From the NCBI GenBank assembly GCA_031394355.1, contig JANNSU010000005.1, positions 1 through 25,359 on the forward strand: a DNA stretch of 25,359 nt, given 5' to 3'. The stretch comes from JAEUMY01 sp031394355. Lineage in GTDB: Bacteria > Pseudomonadota > Gammaproteobacteria > Burkholderiales > Usitatibacteraceae. The position numbers and the translations under genes were made by a program. Numbering within the stretch: position 1 is the stretch's first letter; each line of letters opens with the position of its first letter. This document shows, piece after piece, positions 1-6,504 of this stretch. The notes beneath the pieces are model-generated. The model ran no database searches. It was not told where the DNA came from and was given only the letters and a program-made list of their open reading frames with translations.

Positions 1-50
1 TTATCTACATTGGACCTTCCAGACGTTCTACCGCTGACGGTTGTTGGTTG

Positions 51-127
51 ATGGGTGATGGGTGATGGGTGATGGGTGATGGGTGATGGGTGATGGGTGA
101 TGGGTGATGGGTGATGGGTGATGGGTG
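51..127. repeat. Heptanucleotide tandem repeat, 11 copies of ATGGGTG
   Basis: Eleven exact head-to-tail copies of ATGGGTG fill this interval. A degenerate echo of the same word (gatgggtgatcggcgatggg) lies near the other end of the window at about 25248-25269. The unit length is not a multiple of three, so any frame through it cycles through different heptad phases; no gene is supported here. Such simple repeats vary in copy number by slipped-strand mispairing. The 1-345 stretch otherwise holds only repeats and one copy of the dodecamer palindrome. Confidence 0.95.
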
Positions 128-128
128 G

Positions 129-166
129 GGTGGAACCCCCCTTTGCAAAGGGGGGCAGGGGGGATT
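129..166. repeat. C6-TTTGCAAA-G6 palindromic repeat, member of a CCCCCTTTG...GGGGG family
   Basis: The core at 136-155 is a perfect palindrome, C6 TTTGCAAA G6, followed by CAGGGGGGATTTG. The same word family recurs at about 2407-2571 with slightly different loops, always intergenic. It behaves like a dispersed REP-type element that can fold into a GC-rich hairpin; I infer no coding role. Confidence 0.8.
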
Positions 167-174
167 TGAATGAT

Positions 175-186
175 GCGAATATTCGC
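175..186. repeat. Dodecamer palindrome GCGAATATTCGC, copy 1 (intergenic)
   Basis: Exact copy of the perfect 12-bp palindrome found 13 times in the window. It sits between two repeat hairpins. The flanking T on the left and A on the right extend the palindrome to 14 bp. Confidence 0.97.
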
Positions 187-210
187 ACCTCACGATGAAC
201 CCAAGTATCT

Positions 211-293
211 CGTCATACCGGCGAACGCCGGTATCCAGTTTTGGATTCGCCCACATCAAAATCCATGGATACCGGCTTTCGCCGGTATGACGG
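211..293. repeat. REP-type inverted repeat (gtcataccggcg family)
   Basis: Two long complementary arms face each other across a short spacer: GTCATACCGGCGAACGCCGG plus TATCCA on the left, and TGGATACCGGCTTTCGCCGG plus TATGAC on the right. Each arm is itself a small hairpin. This is a diverged relative of the GTCATCCCGGCGAAAGCCGG elements at 9304-9857. Such elements are common dispersed intergenic repeats in Proteobacteria. Confidence 0.88.
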
Positions 294-345
294 AATTTCA
301 TTCAAGCGGAAACGCTGCCTAAGGGATTCCCCGGTTGTGTAGCCG

Positions 346-453
346 ATGGTTCGCAGAGAAGATGGCACCTTTGTTCCAGTTGAAATGAGCGGATACCTCG
401 CGCCAACTCGAACGTCTGAACAGCAGATGGGTGCGGCCATCTCGCTTGCTTAA
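346..453 (+). CDS. Possible 35-residue ORF of unknown function
   Basis: A short open frame starts at ATG 346 and stops at TAA 451-453. It encodes a 35-residue, mildly acidic peptide that begins MVRREDGTFVPVEMSGYLAP. An in-frame stop lies immediately upstream at 340-342, so it is not the tail of a longer gene in this frame. There is no clear Shine-Dalgarno sequence. It could be a genuine small gene ahead of the secreted-protein gene at 599, or chance. I do not recognise a family. Confidence 0.22.
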   Translation: MVRREDGTFVPVEMSGYLAPTRTSEQQMGAAISLA

Positions 454-598
454 GTTGCACCGGCTAAATTGGACTTGCACTGCCGCTTTTCCTACCACAC
501 GCGATTCGGACAAAACTTGGCTGAATTGTGAAAGTGGCAAGTCGTCTAAACGCAAGAGAAAGCAAGGTATGTACTTTCCTCCATCTGCGCTAGAAAAA

Positions 599-991
599 AT
601 GAGATGTCTTTTGGCAATGGCTTCTCTTTGTGTGGTTGGCTTGGCCTTCTCGCAAAGCACGGAGAGTAAGTTCAAGTCGGTGAAGTACCAACCTGCCGAG
701 AACTCGCCTATTTTTGTTTTCTCAAGCGGGAATGCCACAGCAGCCGACCCCATCAGAATTGCAGTCGCCGGCCGGAAACTTACAAACGAAGATCGCGTGT
801 ATCGGGTGGAGCTGCAGAAGCACTGGGTGTCACTCCATGCACCGAAGGGGCATGAATTGCGTATGAGGACTATGAGTGAATGCGGACTCCGGATTGTAGG
901 GGAGTATCCGTATTGCGACCTATATTCGTTGGTGGACCCCAAGACAGGCAACGCCTTGGAGCTCTTCATCTACATTGGCAACTGGCCGTGA
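599..991 (+). CDS. Small secreted protein of unknown function
   Basis: The encoded protein is 130 residues with an N-terminal signal-peptide-like segment (MRCLLAMASLCVVGLAFSQS) and a predicted mature start near residue 19. The frame is open from about 431, but the upstream part is basic and non-hydrophobic, so the ATG at 599, which opens the signal sequence, is the better start. The mature part contains paired cysteines in an MSECGLRIVGEYPYCDLYSL stretch near the C-terminus, which could form a disulfide. Base composition is less GC-rich than in most neighbours, which hints at separate ancestry. No family is recognised; a periplasmic or exported role is inferred from the signal peptide only. 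Confidence 0.6.
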   Translation: MRCLLAMASLCVVGLAFSQSTESKFKSVKYQPAENSPIFVFSSGNATAADPIRIAVAGRKLTNEDRVYRVELQKHWVSLHAPKGHELRMRTMSECGLRIVGEYPYCDLYSLVDPKTGNALELFIYIGNWP

Positions 992-1033
992 TCCAACATT
1001 GCCGGGAGCTTTAGGTTGCGCGAAAGTCGACAC

Positions 1034-1387
1034 ATGCTCTGGAGTCGCTTGCCGCTTCAACCACGACGCGAAGGTGAGCTCGATGTGTGGGTTACCGTTT
1101 GTGTTCTGCTCAAAGAGCCACTGCAAGGTATTGGAGAATGTGCCCATGCACCGACAGTCGGGTACTTTCGAAACTTTGGTATTCGTCTGCTTGGCCCTCA
1201 ACCGAAGGAATTTCTCGAGAGGCTGATTTCTGACGGAAAGATCGACTGGGGCGAGTCAGATTTCAACGAGATTGACCCCATTTCCCTCGACCGCGACATT
1301 CGCAAACAAATCGTTCCGCCAGACGAAAATGGCATTTGGTACAAAAGCGGTCAAATGTATTTTCAAGATGACGGCGCTACTAGCTAG
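1034..1387 (+). CDS. Hypothetical acidic protein
   Basis: This frame is open from just after the stop of the preceding gene (989-991) to TAG 1385-1387. The ATG at 1034 would give about 117 residues; a TTG at 1016 and a GTG at 1085 are alternatives, and no clear ribosome-binding site decides between them. The convincing protein-like part starts near DVWVTVCVLLKEPLQGIGEC and runs through GYFRNFGIRLLG to an acidic tail ending YKSGQMYFQDDG. It is probably cytoplasmic, with no signal peptide or membrane segment. It follows the secreted protein at 599 closely and may be co-transcribed with it. I do not recognise the family, and the N-terminus is uncertain. Confidence 0.5.
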   Translation: MLWSRLPLQPRREGELDVWVTVCVLLKEPLQGIGECAHAPTVGYFRNFGIRLLGPQPKEFLERLISDGKIDWGESDFNEIDPISLDRDIRKQIVPPDENGIWYKSGQMYFQDDGATS

Positions 1388-1450
1388 CATCTCAATCGTT
1401 CGGATAGGCGGGCCGCAAACCTTCTACGTTTGCGTCAGTCAAATTGCTTC

Positions 1451-1462
1451 GCGAATATTCGC
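1451..1462. repeat. Dodecamer palindrome GCGAATATTCGC, copy 2 (intergenic)
   Basis: Exact copy lying between two convergent genes, 64 bases past the stop of the + strand gene and 14 bases past the stop of the - strand hydrolase gene. Confidence 0.97.
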
Positions 1463-1475
1463 AAGGCACGCCCCC

Positions 1476-2384
1476 TCACCGCCCAACCCCCTTCGCCATC
1501 CCCGCAATCGCCTTCACCACGTCCTTTCCCGCATCCGTCCACGGCGAGATGATCTCGAAGTGGCCCGCCTCATCAAAATTCCGCAAGGTCACGCGATCCC
1601 CCTTCGCAGCGGCTGCGAGCTGATGCCGCTTCGCATGCACCGGCGGCACGATCACGTCGTAGACGCCTGACAACATCAGTTGCGGCACGCCGAGCGGCAG
1701 CAGCAACGCGGGTGATGTGTCTGCCCAAGCATCCTTGCCGCGCTTGGGTTCGTCCGCCAGCTTCTGCATGGTGTCGGCACCACAGGCTGGTGCAATGAAC
1801 GTGGCGCCGTAGGCGAGGTCGGGAATGCCCGCGACCGGTGCCACGCCGTGAATCAAGAGCGGATCCGCGGTGCGCAGTGGACTCGATGCGGGAAGGTTGC
1901 GACGCGCGGCAATCCACAGCGCAAGATGCCCGCCTGCCGAATGTCCTGTGGCGACCACGCGCTTGAGATCGAGTCGATGCTTGTCTGCGATCTGGCGCAA
2001 GTGATCCGCGCCCGCCGCCGCATCCTGGAACGTGCCGGGATAGCCGCCGCCGTCGTGGCCGAGACGGCGATAGGTCATGCTCCACACCGCCACACCTTCC
2101 TTGCGCAGCGCTTCTGCCTGCCACGCCACCAGCTCCGGCCCCGGCAGGTCGGCGCGCCAGCAGCCGCCATGAATAAGGATTACCACCGGGTGCGGGCCCG
2201 GCGTGCCGCGCGGCAGCCAGAGCTCGCCGTACTGCTGCGGGCCTGCGCTGTAGGCGATCTTGTGATCCGGTTGCGGGCGGTCCGGACGCTCCAGCACCTG
2301 GCGGAACGTGAGCAACTGCGCGGAGGAAACGGTGGTGAACAGCAGCAGGATGAGCAGGAGTGCAGTAACGGTAGTTGATTTCAT
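1476..2384 (-). CDS. Secreted alpha/beta-hydrolase (esterase / kynurenine formamidase-like)
   Basis: The 302-residue product starts with a hydrophobic signal peptide (about residues 1-22) and is therefore probably periplasmic or extracellular. It has the alpha/beta-hydrolase landmarks in order: an oxyanion-hole motif HGGCW at 72-76, the nucleophile elbow GHSAGGH with Ser149, an acidic residue at Asp243 in VYDVIVPP, and the catalytic His275 in EAGHFEI. The HGG-type oxyanion motif and the spacing match the small esterase/lipase and formamidase-like branch of the superfamily. A hydrolytic activity on a carboxylic ester or amide is inferred; the substrate cannot be read from the sequence. The ATG at 2384 is the only start that preserves the signal peptide. 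It is transcribed alone, with repeat elements upstream. Confidence 0.88.
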   Translation of the reverse strand: MKSTTVTALLLILLLFTTVSSAQLLTFRQVLERPDRPQPDHKIAYSAGPQQYGELWLPRGTPGPHPVVILIHGGCWRADLPGPELVAWQAEALRKEGVAVWSMTYRRLGHDGGGYPGTFQDAAAGADHLRQIADKHRLDLKRVVATGHSAGGHLALWIAARRNLPASSPLRTADPLLIHGVAPVAGIPDLAYGATFIAPACGADTMQKLADEPKRGKDAWADTSPALLLPLGVPQLMLSGVYDVIVPPVHAKRHQLAAAAKGDRVTLRNFDEAGHFEIISPWTDAGKDVVKAIAGMAKGVGR

Positions 2385-2404
2385 GGTGATGGTTGTCTGC
2401 GGTT

Positions 2405-2571
2405 AACCCCCTTTGGAAAATGGGGCTCATTGAGAGATCCCCCCACGCTACGCGTTCCCCCTTTGAAAAAGGGGGCAGGGGGGATTTGAGGGTGATTGAA
2501 CATGGCTTCTGGACCGTACTTTTCGCGGCGACCAATGCAAATCCCCCTCGATCCCCCTTTTTCAAAGAGGG
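2405..2571. repeat. Cluster of CCCCCTTTG...GGGGG repeat elements
   Basis: Three copies of the G/C-tract element lie in the intergenic stretch between the hydrolase and EAL genes (2385-2754): about 2407-2425, 2457-2488 and 2539-2571. The second and third face each other as inverted copies (ccccctttgaaaaaggggg versus cccctttttcaaagaggg). The family also occurs at 129-166. The remaining bases of this gap hold the dodecamer at 2611 and no supported gene. Confidence 0.8.
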
Positions 2572-2610
2572 AAGCTAAGCGCCATCGTTCGCGTCGCGAC
2601 CAAAGTCTAT

Positions 2611-2622
2611 GCGAATATTCGC
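2611..2622. repeat. Dodecamer palindrome GCGAATATTCGC, copy 3 (intergenic)
   Basis: Exact copy in the divergent intergenic region upstream of both the hydrolase gene (-) and the EAL gene (+). It is followed directly by gaatgg, so the right half-site GCGAAT starts to repeat. Confidence 0.97.
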
Positions 2623-2754
2623 GAATGGATGCTGCCCCCACATGCGGGCGCTGATACTGCCATTGACAATCGCGTTGCGCCGGCTTGCATGGCGGGCCAC
2701 TCGCCAGACATTACACTCTGCCTTCTGCATTCAGCCCGCTATCTACAACGCACC

Positions 2755-3540
2755 ATGATGACTACCCAGGCTGACTCAACGGCCAGCGTCCCCTGCGACA
2801 CCTGCAATTGCGATGCCGCATTGGGGTTCCAGTTCGATTTTGCCTTCCAGCCGATCGTCGACCTCGCGACCGGCCGCGTGTTCGCGCAGGAAGCGTTGGT
2901 GCGTGGCATCAATGGTGAGTCGGCTGCAAGCGTGCTGGCTGCAGTCAATGAACACAACCGCTACAAGTTCGACCAGGCCTGCCGCGTCAAGGCGGTGAAG
3001 GGTGCGAAGCGGCTGGGAATCGATGCGCACGATGAGTACGTGAGCATCAATTTCCTGCCCAATGCGGTATACGAGCCGGAACGTTGCATCCGCACCACGC
3101 TTGAGGCGGCGACTGCTGCCGACTTCCCGCTGAGTCGCATCATTTTCGAGGTCGCCGAGGTAGAGAAGATCGTTGACCGCGCCCACCTTGCTGGCATCAT
3201 TGATGCTTACAAGCGGTTCGGCTTTCTCACCGCGATAGATGACTTTGGCGCGGGCTATTCAGGGCTAAACCTGCTGGCCGAGTATCAGCCGGACCTCATC
3301 AAGATTGATATCGAGTTGGTTCGTGGCATAGATGCAAGCAAGCCAAGGCGTGCCATTCTTTCCGGAATCATGAGCGTCTGCACGGAGCTTGGCATAAGAG
3401 TCGTTGCCGAGGGCATTGAAACCATGGCTGAACGCAACTGCCTTCGCGATGCCGGTATCCATCTCATGCAGGGGTTTCTGTTCGCGCGACCGGCCTTCAA
3501 GGGGCGGGCCGTTGTAGACTCGGCAGCCCTCGCGCACTGA
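2755..3540 (+). CDS. EAL-domain cyclic-di-GMP phosphodiesterase
   Basis: The 261-residue product is essentially a stand-alone EAL domain, expected to hydrolyse c-di-GMP to linear pGpG in the cytoplasm. The catalytic signature is intact: EAL at 46-48, Asn99 (SINFLP), Glu132 (FEVAE), the DDFGAGYSGL loop with Asp162/Asp163, Lys183 (IKID), Glu219 (AEGIET) and Gln239 (MQGF). An unusual Cys-rich segment, CDTCNC at 14-19, precedes the domain. The frame stays open upstream to 2629, but the tandem ATGs at 2755/2758 just before the conserved region are preferred; there is no strong Shine-Dalgarno. The BLUF gene begins 30 bases downstream on the same strand. In known proteins such as BlrP1 and E. coli BluF, BLUF and EAL are fused, so light control of this enzyme by its neighbour is a reasonable inference. 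Confidence 0.92.
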   Translation: MMTTQADSTASVPCDTCNCDAALGFQFDFAFQPIVDLATGRVFAQEALVRGINGESAASVLAAVNEHNRYKFDQACRVKAVKGAKRLGIDAHDEYVSINFLPNAVYEPERCIRTTLEAATAADFPLSRIIFEVAEVEKIVDRAHLAGIIDAYKRFGFLTAIDDFGAGYSGLNLLAEYQPDLIKIDIELVRGIDASKPRRAILSGIMSVCTELGIRVVAEGIETMAERNCLRDAGIHLMQGFLFARPAFKGRAVVDSAALAH

Positions 3541-3570
3541 TCCCTTCAATCTCTTTTACTGAGGTCCATC

Positions 3571-4002
3571 ATGCTCGTCCGTCTCACCTACGCCAGCCGC
3601 GTGCAGCCGAATGTTTCGCCCACGGCCCTTCGCGATATCCTTTCCACCTCCCAGAAGAACAACGAGCGTGACGGCATCACCGGCGCGCTGGTGTTCACCG
3701 GGTCTGTCTTCCTTCAATGTCTGGAGGGGGAGCGCGGGATGGTCAACAAGACTTACCACCGCATCGTGCCGGACGACCGGCACAGCGACCCGCAGATTCT
3801 CGCGATGGAAGAAATCATCGAGCGCGACTTCAGTGACTGGTCAATGGGCTATCTTCCTTACAATCAGCAGAATCGTCATCGCTTTCTGCGCTATTCGCCC
3901 ACGGTCACGTTTGACCCATACCTCTGCAGCGGGGCCGGGCTGGCCGAGATGTTGCGGGAGCTGGTGCAGAGCGCCAAGCTGATGCGGAACTCGGCGGAGT
4001 AG
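3571..4002 (+). CDS. BLUF-domain blue-light photoreceptor (FAD-binding)
   Basis: The 143-residue protein is a short single-domain BLUF sensor, which senses blue light through flavin and rearranges a Tyr/Gln hydrogen-bond network. The key residues are present at the spacing known from AppA: Tyr7 (RLTYASR), Asn31 (NNERDGITG), Gln49 (VFLQCLEG), Trp90 and Met92 (DWSMGY). Offsets from the Tyr are 24, 42, 83 and 85, the same as AppA Tyr21, Asn45, Gln63, Trp104 and Met106. A TGAGGT Shine-Dalgarno precedes ATG 3571. It has no output domain and lies 30 bases after the EAL gene, so the two probably act as a two-protein light-to-c-di-GMP switch. A C-terminal capping region follows the core. Confidence 0.95.
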   Translation: MLVRLTYASRVQPNVSPTALRDILSTSQKNNERDGITGALVFTGSVFLQCLEGERGMVNKTYHRIVPDDRHSDPQILAMEEIIERDFSDWSMGYLPYNQQNRHRFLRYSPTVTFDPYLCSGAGLAEMLRELVQSAKLMRNSAE

Positions 4003-4058
4003 CGACCGCAGGGGAGTGGAACGCAACGAACTCCGAGTTGCCTTATCAGGCTGCCACG

Positions 4059-4571
4059 TCACGCTGCCTCAAACACCCCGTCGCCCTTGTTCTTCCGCAC
4101 CGCATCCCATGCGAATATTCGCGCGTTCATGGCGACATAGCAGCCGTGCGGCTGCGCCTGAGACTGGGCCATCGCAAAGCCCAGGTTGAACAGCGCATCC
4201 GATCCCGCCACGGAATAGGGGATCATGGCGCCGGTGAAGACGATGGTCTTGGCGAGTCCTGCGGTGCCGACGACGCTTGCCGTTTCCGCCATGGTGTCGG
4301 TGCCGTGAATGACAACCAGATGCGACTCTGGCGCGTTCCTGCAGGCTGTGAGCACGCCTTCGCGGTGCACCTCGGTCATGTGCAGGCTGTCGATCAGCTG
4401 ATTGATTTCGATCTCGACCGGAATGGTGATGCGCGCCTGCTGCAGAATCTGCGGCAGGTGCGAGTTCTTGAACGTGAGCTCACCCTTGATGGCGTCATAG
4501 TGCTTGTCAAAGGTGCCGCCGGTGACGATGATGCGCGTTGCCAAGGGTTGCGGCGTATCGGAAGCGTTCAT
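4059..4571 (-). CDS. Short asparaginase-fold protein (N-terminal domain only)
   Basis: The 170-residue product matches the N-terminal domain of type I/II L-asparaginases: TGGTFDK holds the first catalytic Thr, HGTDTM the Thr-Asp pair, and a Lys precedes VFTGAM as in asparaginases. Full-length enzymes are about 330 residues, so the C-terminal domain is absent. Small single-domain asparaginase relatives do exist, and this one ends in a natural-looking way (VRKNKGDGVFEA), so it is probably not a truncation. Activity on asparagine is unproven. The start is placed at ATG 4571, which begins MNASDTPQ; upstream in-frame codons lack conservation features. A dodecamer copy at 4111-4122 encodes Arg-Ile-Phe-Ala close to the C-terminus. 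It is divergent from the gene at 4621. Confidence 0.85.
   Translation of the reverse strand: MNASDTPQPLATRIIVTGGTFDKHYDAIKGELTFKNSHLPQILQQARITIPVEIEINQLIDSLHMTEVHREGVLTACRNAPESHLVVIHGTDTMAETASVVGTAGLAKTIVFTGAMIPYSVAGSDALFNLGFAMAQSQAQPHGCYVAMNARIFAWDAVRKNKGDGVFEAA
4111..4122. repeat. Dodecamer palindrome GCGAATATTCGC, copy 4 (inside asparaginase-like CDS)
   Basis: Exact copy inside the - strand coding region, read there in the frame CGA-ATA-TTC-GCx (Arg-Ile-Phe-Ala), near the 3' end of the gene. Confidence 0.97.
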
Positions 4572-4620
4572 TGATGTCGGAATGAGAAAGGCTTGGAAAG
4601 CAATGTTGCATTGTAAGTCG

Positions 4621-5364
4621 ATGGGCAACTCAGCCGCGTTGTGGTCAGCGGGGGTGGTGCTGGCGCTGGCTGGTGTCGTTGCGGACGCCGCAGCACAGAC
4701 CAAGCCGAAGGGCCCCGTTATCCCGAGCGGCAGCTACGCCACCGAGCGCGGCTGGGGCACGATCGAGATCACGCGCACGGGTGAGCGCCAGAGCTTCAAG
4801 CTGGTCAGCGCCGGTGGCGAGGCGCAGGCCTGTCTCATGCGTGGCGAGCTCACGGGTCGCACAGCGAAGCTGCCCGTGTCATCCGGCGGCAAGCCCTGCG
4901 AGCTGCGCTTCACGCGCCAGGGCACGGGCTTTCGGCTGGAGGAATCCAGCAAGGGCAACGTGTGCCGCGAATTCTGTGGGCCAGAAGCGCAGTTCGCTGG
5001 GCTTTACCATCGCGTCAGCGCCACCTGCCAGCCGGCATCGATCCAGAAGGAGCAGGATCGGGCGAAGGTGCAGCTGGAAAACAAGGCGTTCATCGCCGCG
5101 CGCGACCGGCTGAAGCCGCTGCTGCGCGATTGCCAGAAGACGCTCGACCCGTGGACCGAGGCCAGGCTGCGCAATGATCTGGCCGTGGCGCATTCCCGGG
5201 GTGGCGAAATCCGCCAGTGCCGCGAGACGCTTACGCCGCTGGCGGAAATCGCCGGTCGTGGCGATGCGAATATTCGCAGGAGTTATCCGCAGGCGGAAGC
5301 GGAGATGATCATCGAGATCATGACGCTGACGCGCATTTTGCTGGATCAGTGTCCGGCGAAATAA
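4621..5364 (+). CDS. Secreted protein of unknown function
   Basis: The 247-residue product starts with a signal peptide (MGNSAALWSAGVVLALAG...ADAAAQ), so it is probably periplasmic. The mature part has a compact beta-rich-looking N-terminal half (GSYATERGWGTIEITRTGER, with several Cys residues at conserved-looking spacing) and a helical C-terminal half with Cys pairs and repeat-like helices (KAFIAARDRLKPLLRDCQK, LRNDLAVAHSRGGEIRQC) reminiscent of TPR-like helices. The ATG at 4621 was chosen because it opens the signal peptide; in-frame ATGs at 4582 and 4603 are possible. No family is recognised. A dodecamer copy encodes Ala-Asn-Ile-Arg at residues 216-219. It is divergent from the asparaginase-like gene with only 49 bases between starts. 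Confidence 0.7.
   Translation: MGNSAALWSAGVVLALAGVVADAAAQTKPKGPVIPSGSYATERGWGTIEITRTGERQSFKLVSAGGEAQACLMRGELTGRTAKLPVSSGGKPCELRFTRQGTGFRLEESSKGNVCREFCGPEAQFAGLYHRVSATCQPASIQKEQDRAKVQLENKAFIAARDRLKPLLRDCQKTLDPWTEARLRNDLAVAHSRGGEIRQCRETLTPLAEIAGRGDANIRRSYPQAEAEMIIEIMTLTRILLDQCPAK
5266..5277. repeat. Dodecamer palindrome GCGAATATTCGC, copy 5 (inside CDS)
   Basis: Exact copy near the 3' end of the secreted-protein gene, read in frame as GCG-AAT-ATT-CGC (Ala-Asn-Ile-Arg). Confidence 0.97.
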
Positions 5365-5416
5365 GCTTCAGTCAGCGCTACGGATTCCGCGTCGCCGCAT
5401 CGTTACACAGAGCGGT

Positions 5417-5995
5417 TTATCGCTGCTCACGCGTCAACGCCACCAACTCATCCAGCTTGGCGCTGATGCCTTGCAACACCGCAAGCTGGGCATCGGCTGT
5501 GCTGCCTTGCGCCGAACTCCGGCTCTTCAGCGCATCGCGCCGCGCCATGATCTCGTTCCTGAAGTCGTGGGCATCGATGATGCCGGTCAACTGCATGTTG
5601 GCAGCCTCGCCGTGCGAGCTGCCCGCTGTTTCGAACTTCAGCGTCGACAGGTTGAATTGACGCAGGAGCGGCCCCTCGATGAACGCCACGTCCTGAATGT
5701 TCTCCAGCGGAATCGTCTTTTCGATCTGGAACAGGATGCCTTTGCGAAACCGCAGCACCTTGTCATCCAGCGTGCAGTCGAGCTTGTCGAAGTAATGCCG
5801 GCACCACCATTGGCCGACGCCAAGAAACCAGAGGATGGCGAGCGGAATGCCGATGATCGTGCAGATCATCGTGAAGCCGATGGTGATGAGCAGATAGGGC
5901 CGGATGAGCGGGTTGAACTCGGCGCTCAGTATGCTGCCGTGTTTGGACGAGCTGTCCGGTGCGCGCTTGCCGGTTGTGGTTGGGTGCGGGTTCAT
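5417..5995 (-). CDS. Membrane-anchored bacterial PH-domain protein (bPH2 / YdbS-like)
   Basis: The 192-residue product has a hydrophilic N-terminus (MNPHPTTTGKRAPDSSS), a hydrophobic hairpin at about residues 29-62 (RPYLLITIGFTMICTIIGIP followed by LAILWFLGVGQWW), and then a bacterial pleckstrin-homology-like domain of the YdbS/DUF304 type: LDCTLDDKVLRFRKGILFQ, then EKTIPLENIQDVAFIEGPLL. The tail is helical and charged. Such proteins sit in the inner membrane; their role is generally unknown. Its ATG overlaps the stop of the GNAT gene by four bases (ATGA), so it is translationally coupled as the last gene of a three-gene operon. An earlier in-frame start would bury it in the GNAT gene and is rejected. 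Confidence 0.82.
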   Translation of the reverse strand: MNPHPTTTGKRAPDSSSKHGSILSAEFNPLIRPYLLITIGFTMICTIIGIPLAILWFLGVGQWWCRHYFDKLDCTLDDKVLRFRKGILFQIEKTIPLENIQDVAFIEGPLLRQFNLSTLKFETAGSSHGEAANMQLTGIIDAHDFRNEIMARRDALKSRSSAQGSTADAQLAVLQGISAKLDELVALTREQR

Positions 5996-6504
5996 GTCAG
6001 CAGCTTGTAGTAGAAGACCGTCGCGCAGGGCTCGCCTGTGGCGGTGAGGGCATAGGCGGGTATCTCGGCGGTGCGCGTAAAGCCCTTCGCCTGATAGAAG
6101 GCCTCCGCGCCGGACTGCGCTTCGGTGTCCAGAAAAAGTGTGCTGAGTCGGCGCAGTCGCGCCTCCTGCTCCAGTACGGCCAGCAGCTGCGCCGCCACCC
6201 CCTTGCGCCGATACGATGACAACGTGAGCAGCTTGCAGACCTCGCCGCGATGTCGCCCATTCTGTTTCATGCACGGGTCGAGTTGCACCGAGCCCACCAC
6301 CACCTGCCCCTCCATCGCCACCCAGCAGACGAGATCGCCCGCCAGCTTGTCCATCACTGACAGCCAGTAGTCCCAGGCTGGCGCATTGTCGAGTGGCGCC
6401 AGGAATCCGACCGAGGCGCCGTGTGCCACCGCATCCTGCAGCAGCGCCACCAGCCCCGGCATCAGGGCAAAGTCATCACGGGTCAATCGACGCACAACGA
6501 GCAT
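5992..6504 (-). CDS. GNAT-family N-acetyltransferase
   Basis: The 170-residue product is a GNAT acetyltransferase that would transfer an acetyl group from acetyl-CoA to an amine. The N-terminal RRLTRDDF opening, a central beta-strand pair around GQVVVGSVQL, the acetyl-CoA pyrophosphate-binding loop YRRKGVAAQLLAVLEQEA at about 98-115 and the C-terminal AEAFYQAKGFTRTAEIP segment are in the family order. The substrate is unknown. The start codon ATG overlaps the stop of the protease-like gene (TGATG) and its own stop overlaps the PH-domain gene, so all three are likely on one transcript and translationally coupled. Confidence 0.88.
   Translation of the reverse strand: MLVVRRLTRDDFALMPGLVALLQDAVAHGASVGFLAPLDNAPAWDYWLSVMDKLAGDLVCWVAMEGQVVVGSVQLDPCMKQNGRHRGEVCKLLTLSSYRRKGVAAQLLAVLEQEARLRRLSTLFLDTEAQSGAEAFYQAKGFTRTAEIPAYALTATGEPCATVFYYKLLT

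Noticed and set aside
51..127. Possible CRISPR array
   Set aside because: The unit is 7 bp with no spacers; it is a simple tandem repeat. No cas-like gene is nearby.
430..1400. A second cassette array in the low-GC start region
   Set aside because: No inverse-core/core pair with complementary arms or the shared attC interior was found.
4059..4571. Asparaginase pseudogene truncated by a stop
   Set aside because: The C-terminus resembles the natural end of short asparaginase-domain proteins and the downstream sequence shows no remnant of the second domain.
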